In this document: one piece after another, positions 33,341-42,438 of the stretch
How positions within the stretch are numbered: the stretch's first letter is position 1
How the letters are laid out: each line of letters begins with the position of its first letter
Assembly: GCA_964598765.1 (NCBI GenBank)
Contig: CAZRCZ010000014.1
Coordinates: 1-64,000 of the forward strand
Reading direction: 5' to 3'
Length of the DNA stretch: 64,000 nucleotides
Origin: CAZRCZ01 sp964598765
Lineage (GTDB): Bacteria; Sumerlaeota; Sumerlaeia; MVZB01; JAJFLK01
Program-made: the position numbers and the translations under genes
The notes under the pieces: model-generated
What the model was told of the DNA's origin: nothing
What the model saw: the letters and a program-made list of their open reading frames with translations, nothing else
Database searches by the model: none

Positions 33341-33742
33341 ATGGAAAATGGGTCAATGGGTAGAATCATCACACCGGTCCAAATCGAGAACGCCACAGAC
33401 TCCGAGAAATCCCTGTCGTGCGACGCGTTGGTTGACACGGGCGCGTCGCACATGGTTTTGCCGAAAAAATGGAAGGATCGGCTCGGCAGACTGGAATCCG
33501 CCGGCAGAGTGGAACTCGAACTCGCCAACCAGCAAACGGCGGAAGGGGAAATCTGCGGTCCCGTGCGGATTCAGATCGAGGGGTTCCGCCCCATCTACAG
33601 CGAAGTTCTTCTTATTGACATGGAATCGCCAGAAGGAATCCACGATCCGCTGGTCGGCTACATCGTTCTGGAACAATCCCAAGCCGCCGTGGACATCGTC
33701 GGCCATCGGCTGGTGCACGTGAAGCGGTTGGATTTGAAGTGA
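33341..33742 (+). CDS. Retropepsin-like (clan AA) aspartic protease
   Basis: The 133-residue protein carries one DTGAS catalytic motif (ALVDTGASHMVLP, about residues 29-41) in a single-lobe aspartic-protease fold, with the second glycine-rich block replaced by PLVGYIVLEQSQAAVD. Clan AA enzymes of this size act as homodimers. No transmembrane segment is present, so it is presumably cytoplasmic. Starts at 33341 and 33356 are both possible. No adjacent substrate gene is obvious. Confidence 0.75.
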   Translation: MENGSMGRIITPVQIENATDSEKSLSCDALVDTGASHMVLPKKWKDRLGRLESAGRVELELANQQTAEGEICGPVRIQIEGFRPIYSEVLLIDMESPEGIHDPLVGYIVLEQSQAAVDIVGHRLVHVKRLDLK

Positions 33743-33963
33743 TCGGCTGACGGGACGCAAAGATGAGTCCCAAAAGCAGACATCTCAACGCGGTCAATGA
33801 TTTGCTTCCGTCTTCCATTTGTTGGCTCCGCATCCGGCGCCCTTGGGGCAAGGACGCTCCCTACGCCGCAGTTCCGGTTCTTCTATTCAGCGTGTTTTAG
33901 ATCTATGCGGGTTTCATACTCAAAATCAAGCCGACGCTCCCCGCTGAAAAGCATGGAAAATTG

Positions 33964-34605
33964 ATGAACACCCATCTTGAAGCTTATGCGCTGGCTTTCG
34001 GTTTGGGGCTTTCGGTCGCCGCGCCGATCGGGCCAGTCAACATCGAAATCATCCGTCGCGGATTGAGCATCGGTTCATCCGCCGCGTTCTTTCTCGGATG
34101 CGGCGCGGTGTCGGCCGATTGCGTTTATTTCGGCGTTTCGCTGGCGGCGGCGAGTCTGGCCGCGTCGGTTTTGGCGTCGGCGTGGGCGGTTCCGATTGCG
34201 TTCGGCGTCGCCGGAGCATTGCTCGGTTGGATCGGTTTCATGTCCATTCGGTCCCATTCAGCGCCGACCGATTCCGATTCTTCCCCCGCGCCGAAATCGG
34301 TTTCTCCTTTGCGATCCTACGGTTTCGGATTGGCCATGACGCTCGCCAATCCGATGACCATCGCCTTTTGGCTTTCGAACGCCGCCTCGTATTCGGCGGG
34401 CCAACGCGGCGGCGCGACCGCCTCATGGATTCGTTTGGCGGGAGTCGGATCGGGCGCGTTTTCGTGGGTCGTCTTTCTCGTTTCGCTCTTGGCCTTTGCC
34501 CGGCGCTGGGTCAACGCGGCGTTTTTGCGATGGGTGAATTTAATTTCGGGAGCAGCCTTGTTGGGATACGCGGGAAGATTTTGGATTCAGGCGATCTGGA
34601 GATAG
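33964..34605 (+). CDS. LysE-family amino-acid exporter
   Basis: The 213-residue membrane protein has six hydrophobic segments. LSVAAPIGPVNIEIIRRGL is the LysE/RhtB signature near the N-terminus, and MTLANPMTIAFWLSNAAS matches the second conserved block. Family members export lysine, arginine, homoserine or related compounds. The substrate is unknown, although lysA occurs 3 kb away. A TTG directly before the ATG could also start the gene. The preceding 220 bases show no gene. Confidence 0.85.
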   Translation: MNTHLEAYALAFGLGLSVAAPIGPVNIEIIRRGLSIGSSAAFFLGCGAVSADCVYFGVSLAAASLAASVLASAWAVPIAFGVAGALLGWIGFMSIRSHSAPTDSDSSPAPKSVSPLRSYGFGLAMTLANPMTIAFWLSNAASYSAGQRGGATASWIRLAGVGSGAFSWVVFLVSLLAFARRWVNAAFLRWVNLISGAALLGYAGRFWIQAIWR

Positions 34606-34683
34606 CTCGCGAATCGCGCGGAAAAAACACGAACAATAAAGAGGTTGACAGATACCCCCGCTTCGCTCAGTTTTGTGTCCATT

Positions 34684-35643
34684 ATGAGAAAATCGCAAAA
34701 AATCATCGGTTGTCTGGCGTTTGCTTTTGCCGTGACGTTCGGTTCAGGTTCCGCTCCGGCGCAAGTGGAGATCAAGAAGGTCGAAGGGAAAGACCAATAC
34801 GACGTTTCGGTCGGCGGCAAGCTCTTCACCTCCTATTGCTATGATGACAAAGAGTTTTTCGAGAAACCGGTTTTCTGGCCGGTGTTGACCTTATCGGGCG
34901 CGCCAGTCAATCGTTCGTTTCCGATGATTAAGGGAGTCGCCGGAGAACCGACCGATCATCCCCATCATCAATCCCTTTGGTTCACCTACGGCAACGTGAA
35001 TGGTCTCGATTTTTGGGATTTGGACACCAAGAAAACCGGACGGCGGATCAAGCAAACCGAAGTGAAGGCGGAGAAGGGAACCATCGAGGCGATTCTGAAT
35101 TGGAATGATCCGCAGGGAACGACGTTGCTCGAAGAAAGAAAGAAAGTCGGGTTTGGCGGCGCGACGGACGTTCGGTGGATGGACCATGACCTTACTCTCA
35201 CCGCGAAGAAAGCGGTTAAATTCGGCGACACCAAGGAAGGAGCCTTCGGCATCCGAGTCGCCAAGTCCCTGCAGGAACTGGGCGGTTCCGGGCATTACCT
35301 CAATGCCGAAGGATTGACCTCCAGGGAGGTTTGGGGCAAACCGAGCGCGTGGGTCGCGCTGGAGGGAACGCTCAAGAGCGAAAAAGGGGACGAAGACGTT
35401 TCGATCGTCATTTTCTCCCATCCCTCGACGCTCAATCATCCCCCCTATTGGCACGCGCGCGATTACGGATTGTTCGCGGTCAACCCTTTCGGGAGAAACG
35501 GCTACGACAAATCCGCTCCCGTTCGTGAAACCTCGCTCGAACCCGGCCAGAGCGTTCATCTTCGTTTTCGAGTGGCGATTTATCAGGGTAAAATAGACAA
35601 AGCGCGATTAGACAAGGATTTTGCCGAGTTCACCAAACCTTAG
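34684..35643 (+). CDS. DUF6807 (PmoA-like) secreted protein
   Basis: From ATG 34684 the 319-residue product has a signal peptide (MRKSQKIIGCLAFAF, cleavage near APAQ). GVAGEPTDHPHHQSLWFTYG and NVNGLDFWD are hallmarks of the DUF6807/methane-oxygenase PmoA-like family found in many Planctomycetes and Verrucomicrobia. LTSREVWGKPSAWVALEG, PSTLNHPPYWHARDYGLFAVN and SVHLRFRVAIYQG are further family blocks. Despite the name there is no evidence for methane oxidation. A carbohydrate-related role is suspected from genomic contexts. It is a single gene here. Confidence 0.82.
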   Translation: MRKSQKIIGCLAFAFAVTFGSGSAPAQVEIKKVEGKDQYDVSVGGKLFTSYCYDDKEFFEKPVFWPVLTLSGAPVNRSFPMIKGVAGEPTDHPHHQSLWFTYGNVNGLDFWDLDTKKTGRRIKQTEVKAEKGTIEAILNWNDPQGTTLLEERKKVGFGGATDVRWMDHDLTLTAKKAVKFGDTKEGAFGIRVAKSLQELGGSGHYLNAEGLTSREVWGKPSAWVALEGTLKSEKGDEDVSIVIFSHPSTLNHPPYWHARDYGLFAVNPFGRNGYDKSAPVRETSLEPGQSVHLRFRVAIYQGKIDKARLDKDFAEFTKP

Positions 35644-35645
35644 AT

Positions 35646-35706
35646 TTGGACACGGATTGAACGGATTAACACGGATCGGAGTTTGGCTAATTCGCTCTAT
35701 TTTGAT
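35646..35706. repeat. Degenerate CACGGATT-type repeat
   Basis: GACACGGATTGAACGGATTA followed by ACACGGATCGG faces TTTTGATCTGTGTCGG about 25 bases later in an imperfect inverted arrangement. It overlaps the last codons of the minus-strand O-antigen-ligase-like gene, whose C-terminal SDTDQNRAN is encoded by the repeat. Confidence 0.5.
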
Positions 35707-37594
35707 CTGTGTCGGATAATGGTTGATCCATTCCCGCTGTCGTATTACGCGCGAACGAAGCTTCGACCAATTCGGCACTGCTAGGATTGGCCGTCAGCGC
35801 GACATTGAGCGCGAGGCCGGCTTGCGGTCCGCGTCCGACCAAGTGATCCAATTCATAACGCCATCGCCACCATTTGGCCGATTCGGGATGGAGTTTCAGA
35901 CCGCGATCCACCATCTCGCGCGCCAACTCGGTTTTTTTCACCGCGACGGCATGGCGGCAGAGCCACTCGATTAAAACTTCGGAGGAAGGGGTGATCGCCA
36001 ATGCGCGAAGCACGGTCTTCGCGGCGTCATCGGCGCGCCCTGCGGTTTTCTCCAATCGCGCGAGATCAAGCGCAATGAGCGGATCGTAGGGGTCCAATTC
36101 CTCCGCGCGAAGGTAGGCGTCGCAGGCACGGCGATAAAGGGTCTCGTTCCATTGCGAGATCGGCGTCCGTTGCAATTCCTCGCGCAGGCGCATAGCCTCC
36201 TTTACTTCGATCTGCGGGTCCCACGGAAAGAGCGATTTCGCCCAGTAAATTTTCCGGCTTAATTTTTTGTTGAGGTCGGGATTCCGGTATTGCTCGATGC
36301 GGATGCCGCTCAGCGACGCGACGGACCAGACCGGTCCCAATGAGACCAGACCGACGGCGATCAAGAGCATGATCGTTGCTCCGGCGCAGACGAGGCGCGA
36401 AATTTCCACGAAGGAACCCGGCGCGAACTTTCGTTTCCTCGAACGGGTAAACCGTCCCGGCTCCGTTTCTTCGACAGCCGAAGGAATCGGGACGGGCGCG
36501 AACCCCAGCCCGATCCAACAGGCAATGATCAAAAACGGAAGCGTCGAATTCGGTCCGCCTCGGGCGTGGAGCACGAGCAAGGCTTGCGCGGCCAAGAGCG
36601 CCAATTGCGGCGCCGAAGTCAGGCGATGAACGCCGCTTTTCATTCGGGCGAACCACGCCAGACCCACGGCAAGAAGCGCGGTTCCCAAAATTGCCGCCAA
36701 TCCGCCATTAGCCAGCGAGCCGGTCCAGCCAAGCCATGGCGGAAATTCCGACGGCAACGGCTCGCCCAGAACCCCCGCGAGCCGAGCCATGCAACTGCGT
36801 CCCCAGCCCAAAAGAACCGATTTGCTCCAAAGCAAGGCAAGCGTTTCCATGCCCCGCGCCAAGGCGGTTTGCGAGGCGAGCGGTCCCGAAAATTTCGCCT
36901 GAGCATAGGTCACGCAGAGCCAAGCCGAAAATCCGCCGACGGCGAGGGCGATGGAATGAATGAAGAGAATCGCCAAGGCCGAACGCGGCGTTGGTTCGCG
37001 CCGTTCCGATTTTTGCGCGAGGATTCCGCCAAGCGCGATGAACGCCCAAGGGATGGAAACGATCAGAGGCAAGAGGTCGGGACGAAAGAGAGAGGGAAAC
37101 GAGGAAAGCCGCCATCGCGCGACGAGCGCGATCAGGAGCGCCGCGATCCAAACCGCGTAGGCGGTCGTGGGATTTTTTCCGGCGAGCGTCCAAAGCGCCA
37201 ATCCCGCCATGAAGGCGGCGAAAATTTCAATCGCGTCCCGGAAGGCGAGATAAGGCAACGGACCGAGAAACGCGACGATCAAGCGAAACGAAATCAACGC
37301 GAGGACGAGAATCAACGCGAGGAGAATCTTTTCCGCGTGGGGAATCGCGCTCCGGTCGAGCAATCCCGGCGCGACGGCCAACAACGCGAAAAGCAACGGC
37401 AACCAGATCGTCCACGTCGCGATTTTATTGTCGGCGGCGATGGCGGCCACGGTGACGGACAAAAACGCCATGCCCGCCGTGGCCGTTTTGAGGATTGGTT
37501 CCCTGAGACGCGAGTCGGCGAACAATCGCCCAGCGCCCGACAATAGGGCGTGGAGTATGTCCGCGATTTTCCAGAAGATTTCTCGGAGCATCAT
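35687..37594 (-). CDS. O-antigen ligase-like membrane protein with TPR tail
   Basis: The 635-residue protein has about twelve transmembrane segments in its first 430 residues, including LLFALLAVAPGLLD, ILLALILVLALISFRLI and MLLIAVGLVSLGPVW. A lumenal/periplasmic loop contains SKSVLLGWGRSCMARLAGVL. The C-terminal 170 residues are TPR-like (ARLEKTAGRADDAAKTVLRA). This arrangement resembles O-antigen ligase/polymerase-domain proteins of Planctomycetes. The extreme C-terminus reads into an intergenic repeat. A role in surface polysaccharide assembly is inferred. It starts 16 bases before the next minus-strand gene's stop region. Confidence 0.68.
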   Translation of the reverse strand: MMLREIFWKIADILHALLSGAGRLFADSRLREPILKTATAGMAFLSVTVAAIAADNKIATWTIWLPLLFALLAVAPGLLDRSAIPHAEKILLALILVLALISFRLIVAFLGPLPYLAFRDAIEIFAAFMAGLALWTLAGKNPTTAYAVWIAALLIALVARWRLSSFPSLFRPDLLPLIVSIPWAFIALGGILAQKSERREPTPRSALAILFIHSIALAVGGFSAWLCVTYAQAKFSGPLASQTALARGMETLALLWSKSVLLGWGRSCMARLAGVLGEPLPSEFPPWLGWTGSLANGGLAAILGTALLAVGLAWFARMKSGVHRLTSAPQLALLAAQALLVLHARGGPNSTLPFLIIACWIGLGFAPVPIPSAVEETEPGRFTRSRKRKFAPGSFVEISRLVCAGATIMLLIAVGLVSLGPVWSVASLSGIRIEQYRNPDLNKKLSRKIYWAKSLFPWDPQIEVKEAMRLREELQRTPISQWNETLYRRACDAYLRAEELDPYDPLIALDLARLEKTAGRADDAAKTVLRALAITPSSEVLIEWLCRHAVAVKKTELAREMVDRGLKLHPESAKWWRWRYELDHLVGRGPQAGLALNVALTANPSSAELVEASFARNTTAGMDQPLSDTDQNRAN

Positions 37595-37612
37595 GTTCGC
37601 TTCTTACGCTCG

Positions 37613-37909
37613 TTAGATGTCTTTCTTAGAACGACGCCAACGGATTACGAAGAAAAAGGCCGTATGCAAGATTCCCGGAAGACAACCGTAATCAAGGATA
37701 AGGGGTAGCCAAAACCAACGCGCCAATCTCGGAACCGGAAAGATTAGAAATGATACGGCTCCCAAAGCACCGCCAAAAACAGGAACCCAAGAAGCTGTCT
37801 TTTTCTTGCGAATAAGTTCCTGCCAAAGAATCGCATCGTTGAAAAAAGCGATCCATAAAAACAGGAGAAACAAGATCGCACCCAAGCACCATCTCGCAAG
37901 GGAGTTCAT
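37613..37909 (-). CDS. Small membrane protein
   Basis: The 98-residue protein starts at ATG 37909, 22 bases after the lysA stop on the same strand. An upstream in-frame extension overlaps lysA and was rejected. Three hydrophobic segments are seen (LGAILFLLFLWIAFF, GALGAVSFLIFPV, GCLPGILHTAFFFVIRW) and a basic C-terminus RRSKKDI. GCLPGILHTAF weakly recalls Pmp3/YqaE-type small membrane proteins, but it is not a clear member. It is probably co-transcribed with lysA. Confidence 0.6.
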   Translation of the reverse strand: MNSLARWCLGAILFLLFLWIAFFNDAILWQELIRKKKTASWVPVFGGALGAVSFLIFPVPRLARWFWLPLILDYGCLPGILHTAFFFVIRWRRSKKDI

Positions 37910-37931
37910 TACGAAGAATCTCGCAAAAGGT

Positions 37932-39188
37932 TCAGCGCAAAAATTCCGGAATTGTCTCCCCCGCGACCAAGTCTGAAACGCTCTCCCTCTGCCGGATGAG
38001 GTGATGGCGGTTCCCCCGGACCAAAACCTCCGCCGGACGGGGACGGGAGTTGTAATTGGAGGCCATCGCCATGCCATACGCCCCCGCGTCACACACCAAT
38101 AGCATATCCCCGGCCTTGAGCGAAACAAACTCGCGGTCCTTGCCGAGAAAATCGCCCGATTCGCACACCGGGCCGACGATGTCGTATTTGGCTTTCTTGC
38201 CGCGCCGGACCGCGCCGACCGGCACGATGCGATGATAAGCCGAATACAGCGAGGGGCGGATGAGATCGTTCATCGCGCCGTCCACGATGGCGAACGATTT
38301 TGCCTCCCCCGGTTTGACGTATTGAACTTTGGTCAACAGATAACCCGCCGATCCCGCGATGGAGCGTCCCGGCTCAAAAATCAAATCAACGTGCAGGGGG
38401 CGGATGAGGGGAATCAGTTGTTCCGCGAGCGACTTGACGTTCATGGGCGTCCGTCCCCCCTCGTAATCAATGCCGAACCCGCCGCCGAGGTTGATGCTCC
38501 GAATCTCGTGTCCCGCCTTGCGAAGCGCGTCGAGCAACTCGATCACGCGCCCGAGCGCCTCGACGTAGGCCGTCGGTTTCATGATTTGCGAGCCGATGTG
38601 GCAATGGAGACCGGTGAGTTTCAGTCCCCTGAGTTTGCTCACGCGGGCGAACACATGCCGCGCCGCGCGGAACGGAATGCCGAACTTGTTCTCTTTTTTC
38701 CCCGTCGTGATGTAATGATGCGTCGAGGCGTCCACGTCGGGATTGATGCGGAGCGCCGCCGTCGCGGGCTTCTTGATTTTCCGCGCGACTTCGGCGATGG
38801 CCTCGGCTTCGGCCTCGCTTTCGATGTTGAACATTCGGATTCCGGCGCGAAGCGCCGAGGCGATTTCGCCGGCGGTCTTGCCGACTCCGGCGAAGACGAT
38901 TTTTTTCGGATCGGCTCCGGCGCGCAGGCCGCGCTCCAATTCGCCGGACGAAACAATATCCAATCCCGCCCCTTCAAGAATCAACGTGCGTAGAATCGCC
39001 TGCGAGCTGTTGCATTTCATCGAATATGCCAGAAGCGGATTCAGTTCGCAGAAGGCGTCGCGGATCCGGCGAAAATTCCCGATCAGGGTCGAATGGCTGT
39101 AAATGTAGAGCGGCGTGCCATATTTTTTGGCGAGCGCCGAGATCGAAACTCCTTCGATGGAATCAACGGGGACGTTTTGAAGCATCAA
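37932..39188 (-). CDS. lysA: Diaminopimelate decarboxylase
   Basis: LysA makes L-lysine from meso-diaminopimelate, the last step of lysine biosynthesis. The 418-residue PLP enzyme has the Schiff-base Lys in LLAYSMKCNSS (about residue 58), GLHCHIGSQI, SINLGGGFGIDY and EPGRSIAG in the N-terminal barrel, and PVCESGDFLGKDR and CDAGAYGMAMASNYN in the C-terminal barrel (CESGD contributes the second-subunit active-site Cys). The length and motifs are standard. The start is ATG 39188 or 39185. A palindromic repeat separates it from rpsI. Confidence 0.95.
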   Translation of the reverse strand: MMLQNVPVDSIEGVSISALAKKYGTPLYIYSHSTLIGNFRRIRDAFCELNPLLAYSMKCNSSQAILRTLILEGAGLDIVSSGELERGLRAGADPKKIVFAGVGKTAGEIASALRAGIRMFNIESEAEAEAIAEVARKIKKPATAALRINPDVDASTHHYITTGKKENKFGIPFRAARHVFARVSKLRGLKLTGLHCHIGSQIMKPTAYVEALGRVIELLDALRKAGHEIRSINLGGGFGIDYEGGRTPMNVKSLAEQLIPLIRPLHVDLIFEPGRSIAGSAGYLLTKVQYVKPGEAKSFAIVDGAMNDLIRPSLYSAYHRIVPVGAVRRGKKAKYDIVGPVCESGDFLGKDREFVSLKAGDMLLVCDAGAYGMAMASNYNSRPRPAEVLVRGNRHHLIRQRESVSDLVAGETIPEFLR

Positions 39189-39197
39189 TGATCCTCC

Positions 39198-39278
39198 TTA
39201 AACACAAAGACACAAAGGAGGCACAAAGATCATTCCGACTTTGTGTCCTTTGTGCCTTCTTCGTGTCTTCGTGTTTAA
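39198..39278. repeat. Inverted repeat, AAACACAAAGACACAAAG type
   Basis: Arms 39198-39228 and 39246-39278 pair at about 28 of 31 positions around a loop of about 17 bases. The words are TTAAACACAAAGACACAAAG and GGCACAAAG. It fills the 100-base gap between rpsI and lysA. Confidence 0.9.
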
Positions 39279-39291
39279 TCCCTGCTCCCGA

Positions 39292-39681
39292 TTAACGCTT
39301 CGAGAACTGGTAAGCCTTGCGGGCCTTCGCCAACCCGTATTTGCGCCGCTCTTTTTCGCGGGCGTCGCGGGTGAGAAATCCCTTGCTCTTCAGGACGGGG
39401 CGAAATTCGGGGTGCGCCTTCTCCAGCGCGCGGGCGCAACCGTGGCGGATGGCGTCGGCCTGTCCTCGAACGCCCCCTCCGGCCACGTTGATCGTCATGT
39501 CGAATTTCGAGGTCGCCTCGGTTTCCTTGAGGGGCGCCTTGATGGTTTCGGAATGGGCGCTGGCCTTGCCGAAAAATTGATCCGGCGTCTTGCCGTTGAT
39601 CGTGATCTTGCCTTTGCCGGGACGCAGATAAACCCGCGCCACCGCCGTTTTGCGTCTTCCGACGCTGACCCACTGTTCCAT
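39292..39681 (-). CDS. rpsI: 30S ribosomal protein S9
   Basis: The 129-residue S9 protein shows SVGRRKTAVARVYLRPG at the N-terminus and the invariant C-terminal YQFSKR, whose Arg contacts P-site tRNA. GGGVRGQADAIRHGCARAL is the central block. It follows rplM by nine bases, the classic L13-S9 operon order, and shares the promoter upstream of rplM. Confidence 0.97.
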   Translation of the reverse strand: MEQWVSVGRRKTAVARVYLRPGKGKITINGKTPDQFFGKASAHSETIKAPLKETEATSKFDMTINVAGGGVRGQADAIRHGCARALEKAHPEFRPVLKSKGFLTRDAREKERRKYGLAKARKAYQFSKR

Positions 39682-39690
39682 GAAAACGCC

Positions 39691-40143
39691 TTACGCCTCC
39701 GCCCTTGAAATTCGCCCCGGCAGGGGGACCGGATTTTGCGCCCGATGGGTGTGCCCCTCACCGGCGAAAATTCGGAGCCGCTTCATCGTCGCGTGCCCCA
39801 ATCGCCCCTTCGGGAGCATTCCCCAAACCGCCCGCCGGACCAGTTCCCCCGGTTTCCGCGCATTCAATTCGCGCGCCGAAAACGTGCGCAGTCCGCCGCG
39901 CCAAAGCGTGTGGTGGCGATACTTTTTGTCCTCCCACTTCCGTCCGGTCAGTTCGATTTTATCCGCGTTGACGACGATGACGTGGGTCCGCATGTTCGTG
40001 TGCGGCGTGTAGGTGGGCATGTGTTTGCCGCGCAGGACCGAAGCGACGTCGGCGGCGAGCTGGCCGAGCACCCTCCCGCGGGCGTCCACGACATACCACT
40101 GTTCTTTCAATTCCTTGGCGTTGGCCGATTTGGTGTATCCCAT
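39691..40143 (-). CDS. rplM: 50S ribosomal protein L13
   Basis: The 150-residue L13 protein has WYVVDARGRVLGQLA, VIVVNADKIELTGRKW and VWGMLPKGRLGH, the usual conserved blocks. It is the first gene of the rplM-rpsI operon and is preceded by a good promoter. Confidence 0.97.
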   Translation of the reverse strand: MGYTKSANAKELKEQWYVVDARGRVLGQLAADVASVLRGKHMPTYTPHTNMRTHVIVVNADKIELTGRKWEDKKYRHHTLWRGGLRTFSARELNARKPGELVRRAVWGMLPKGRLGHATMKRLRIFAGEGHTHRAQNPVPLPGRISRAEA

Positions 40144-40208
40144 GATTCCGTCGCTCGCCCCTTCCTTGTTGGTTCCCGAAAGTTCTTCTCCGAGGGCGTG
40201 AATCCCGC

Positions 40209-40238
40209 CTTATATCCAAAACGCAGGGCTTTCGTCAA
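40209..40238 (-). promoter_or_regulatory. Sigma-70-type promoter for rplM-rpsI
   Basis: On the minus strand TTGACG (40238-40233) and TATAAG (40214-40209) are separated by 18 bases, about 65 bases before the rplM start. This fits a strong housekeeping promoter for a ribosomal-protein operon. Confidence 0.6.
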
Positions 40239-40268
40239 CGTAAATTGACGGCGCGCTTATTCAAATTT

Positions 40269-42386
40269 TCAAATGTAGAGCCGGCGCTTGTAGAACTGAA
40301 ACGCGATCAGAGCCAAAAGGAAGGCGAGTAGCGCCGAGTCCACCGCCCCCTGCATGGAAAAATTCCCGTGAGGCCATAGAACGCGAACCGCGAACATGGA
40401 AATCCAGAAAGCCGAACAACTCCAATTGAACCAGCGGATTCGGCGCAACGGGGTCGTCAGCCGAAGCAATTCGGCCATGAGCGCCGGATCGCGCCCCTCC
40501 TTTTCCTCTCCCGGCGATTGCGCGTCCTCCAGCATCAGGCGCAGACCGCTCAAGGCCGCCGCGCTTTCGGTCAAGAGGGTCTCGCGCTTGTCTATGGCCT
40601 TGGCGAGCCATTCCGGTCCACTGACCTGACTCCCTTCCTTCGCCGCCGACTTTTGCCGTTCGCGCAAAATGACCAATCGCTCATAAGTCAGCCAAACCCG
40701 TTTCACCAACATTCGTCCCAGCGGGCAATAGCGCCAAAAGCGCGCCCGATCCCTCCATCTCAAATTCCGTTTCGCGCGATTGAACGCGATGGACTCTCGG
40801 ATCGCGGGTTCGGCGAGTTGGCGGAAATCGGCCGTCGCCTCGATGGCTTTGCTCTTGGAACCGATCCGGCGGAAAAGCAATTTTCCAAGACAGTCCATCC
40901 ATTTGGGAATTTGCCACGAGGCAATGGCGTCGAGCCTTTGCGGAGAGAGATGTTTGGTCAACGGAAGTCCGAACAACCGCGCCCAAAAAAAAGTTCCCAA
41001 AAACGCATAGGCCAACGCCCACCTCGGACCTTGAAACAGCAATTCGCCCGTTCCAAGAGGACCCGGATCGAATTGTGTCCACTGATAGCGACCGCCGAAG
41101 AAAATGGCGATGTAGCTGAGGATCGTGCCCCACCAACGGATCAGCATGACGCCCAAAACCGTGATGACGATAATCAACCGCGAGGGAAGATGCACGCCGG
41201 CTTCAAGTTGCAGGCTGAGATTGCGGAGCCAATGAATGCGCCTTGCAACGATCCCGTTGCGGATGTCTCCCCATTCCAATCCCTCGGCGTTGAACAACTG
41301 AAGCACGATGAACAGCGGCATCACCAGAAACGCCGCGAAGATCAGTCCGCTTCCGGTCGGCAACTTCGGCGTTCCGACGATCCAGAGCATCCACGCCCCA
41401 AGGACGGAAAATTGCACGTAACCTTCCACCACGTCCAGCAACGCCAGCACGGAACTCGGCGATTCGCGGGGCATTTGCCCGTGATCCAGCGACTCGACCA
41501 ATTCCTCGGCGTGCTTGTGCCGTTTGGAGGGTTGACGCAGGGTTGCTTTGCGGATCACCTCGATGAGCCAAGCCGGAGCGTCGGGGCGGTGAACGGCCAA
41601 ATCGGGAGCCTCTTCCGTAATCACCCGCGCCATGACCGCCTGCGCCGTCGAGGCTTCAAACGGATTGCGTCCGCTCAACAGGTGATAACCGACCATGCCG
41701 AGGCTGTAGAGATCGGTTCGATGATCCACGGTTTCGCGCCCGCGCGCTTGTTCGGGAGACATATACGCGGGTGTTCCGAGAACTTTTCCGGGCTGGGTCA
41801 GGTTTTCTTCGCCGTCGGTGTCAATTTTGGCCAGACCGAAATCCATCACCACGGCGCGCCCTGACGCGCGCTCGATCATGATGTTGTCCGGTTTGATGTC
41901 GCGGTGAATGACGCCGCGCGCGTGGGCGTAGGAAAGCGCCCACGCCACTTCGCGCATGATCCGCGCGACCACATGCACGGGTTGAGGTCCGGAGCGTCGG
42001 ACCAAATCGCGCAAACTTTCGCCGTTGATGAGCGCCATGACGATCCAGACCAAACCGCCGCGATGCCCCACGTCGTAGATGGGAACGATGTTGGGATGGG
42101 TCAGACTCGCCGAAAGTTGCGCCTCGCGCACGAATCGCTTGCGCAGATCGGCGCGATGGGCGACTTCGGGGGGGAGGAGTTTGATCGCCACCTCGCGCTT
42201 GAGGCGCAGATCGGTCGCGCGATAAACGATTCCCATGCCCCCTTCGCCGATTTGCGCGCCGAGTTCGTAATCCTCTCCCAGCGCAATTTTCAAGCGCGCT
42301 TCGGGAGAATCTTCGGCCGCAACGGCTTCCTCTTCGAACGAGGAGGAGTCCGATGCGGAAAGGGGAAGCGTTTGTCCGTCACTCAA
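40269..42386 (-). CDS. Ser/Thr protein kinase with membrane C-terminus
   Basis: The 705-residue protein has a kinase domain from about residue 38 to 300: IGEGGMGIVYRA glycine loop, VAIKLLPP catalytic Lys, HRDIKPDNIM, MDFGLAK and GTPAYMSPEQARGRETVDHRTD. All catalytic residues are present. The C-terminal 350 residues contain several hydrophobic segments (FSVLGAWMLWIVG, LIFAAFLVMPLFIVLQLF, LIIVITVLGVMLIRWWG, SALLAFLLALIAFQFY), so it is anchored in the membrane. It is divergent from the nucleotidyltransferase gene, with a palindrome between them. It is the second such kinase in the window. Confidence 0.92.
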   Translation of the reverse strand: MSDGQTLPLSASDSSSFEEEAVAAEDSPEARLKIALGEDYELGAQIGEGGMGIVYRATDLRLKREVAIKLLPPEVAHRADLRKRFVREAQLSASLTHPNIVPIYDVGHRGGLVWIVMALINGESLRDLVRRSGPQPVHVVARIMREVAWALSYAHARGVIHRDIKPDNIMIERASGRAVVMDFGLAKIDTDGEENLTQPGKVLGTPAYMSPEQARGRETVDHRTDLYSLGMVGYHLLSGRNPFEASTAQAVMARVITEEAPDLAVHRPDAPAWLIEVIRKATLRQPSKRHKHAEELVESLDHGQMPRESPSSVLALLDVVEGYVQFSVLGAWMLWIVGTPKLPTGSGLIFAAFLVMPLFIVLQLFNAEGLEWGDIRNGIVARRIHWLRNLSLQLEAGVHLPSRLIIVITVLGVMLIRWWGTILSYIAIFFGGRYQWTQFDPGPLGTGELLFQGPRWALAYAFLGTFFWARLFGLPLTKHLSPQRLDAIASWQIPKWMDCLGKLLFRRIGSKSKAIEATADFRQLAEPAIRESIAFNRAKRNLRWRDRARFWRYCPLGRMLVKRVWLTYERLVILRERQKSAAKEGSQVSGPEWLAKAIDKRETLLTESAAALSGLRLMLEDAQSPGEEKEGRDPALMAELLRLTTPLRRIRWFNWSCSAFWISMFAVRVLWPHGNFSMQGAVDSALLAFLLALIAFQFYKRRLYI

Positions 42387-42402
42387 GCGGGGTCACCAAC
42401 TC

Positions 42403-42438
42403 GGCGATCCGGATGATTCGGTCCGAATCATGATCGCC
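42403..42438. promoter_or_regulatory. Palindrome between divergent kinase and nucleotidyltransferase genes
   Basis: ATGATTCGG and CCGAATCAT (42413-42421 and 42423-42431) form a perfect nine-base palindrome around one T. Outer GGCGATC (42403-42409) and GATCGCC (42432-42438) extend it with a three-base bulge. It lies 17-52 bases upstream of the kinase start in the 230-base gap between two divergent genes. It could be an operator or an mRNA-leader hairpin; no U tract follows. Confidence 0.5.

Noticed and set aside
34684..35643. Methane monooxygenase subunit
   Set aside because: The PmoA-like label belongs to a family name; the protein is a soluble secreted DUF6807 member with no pmoBC neighbours.
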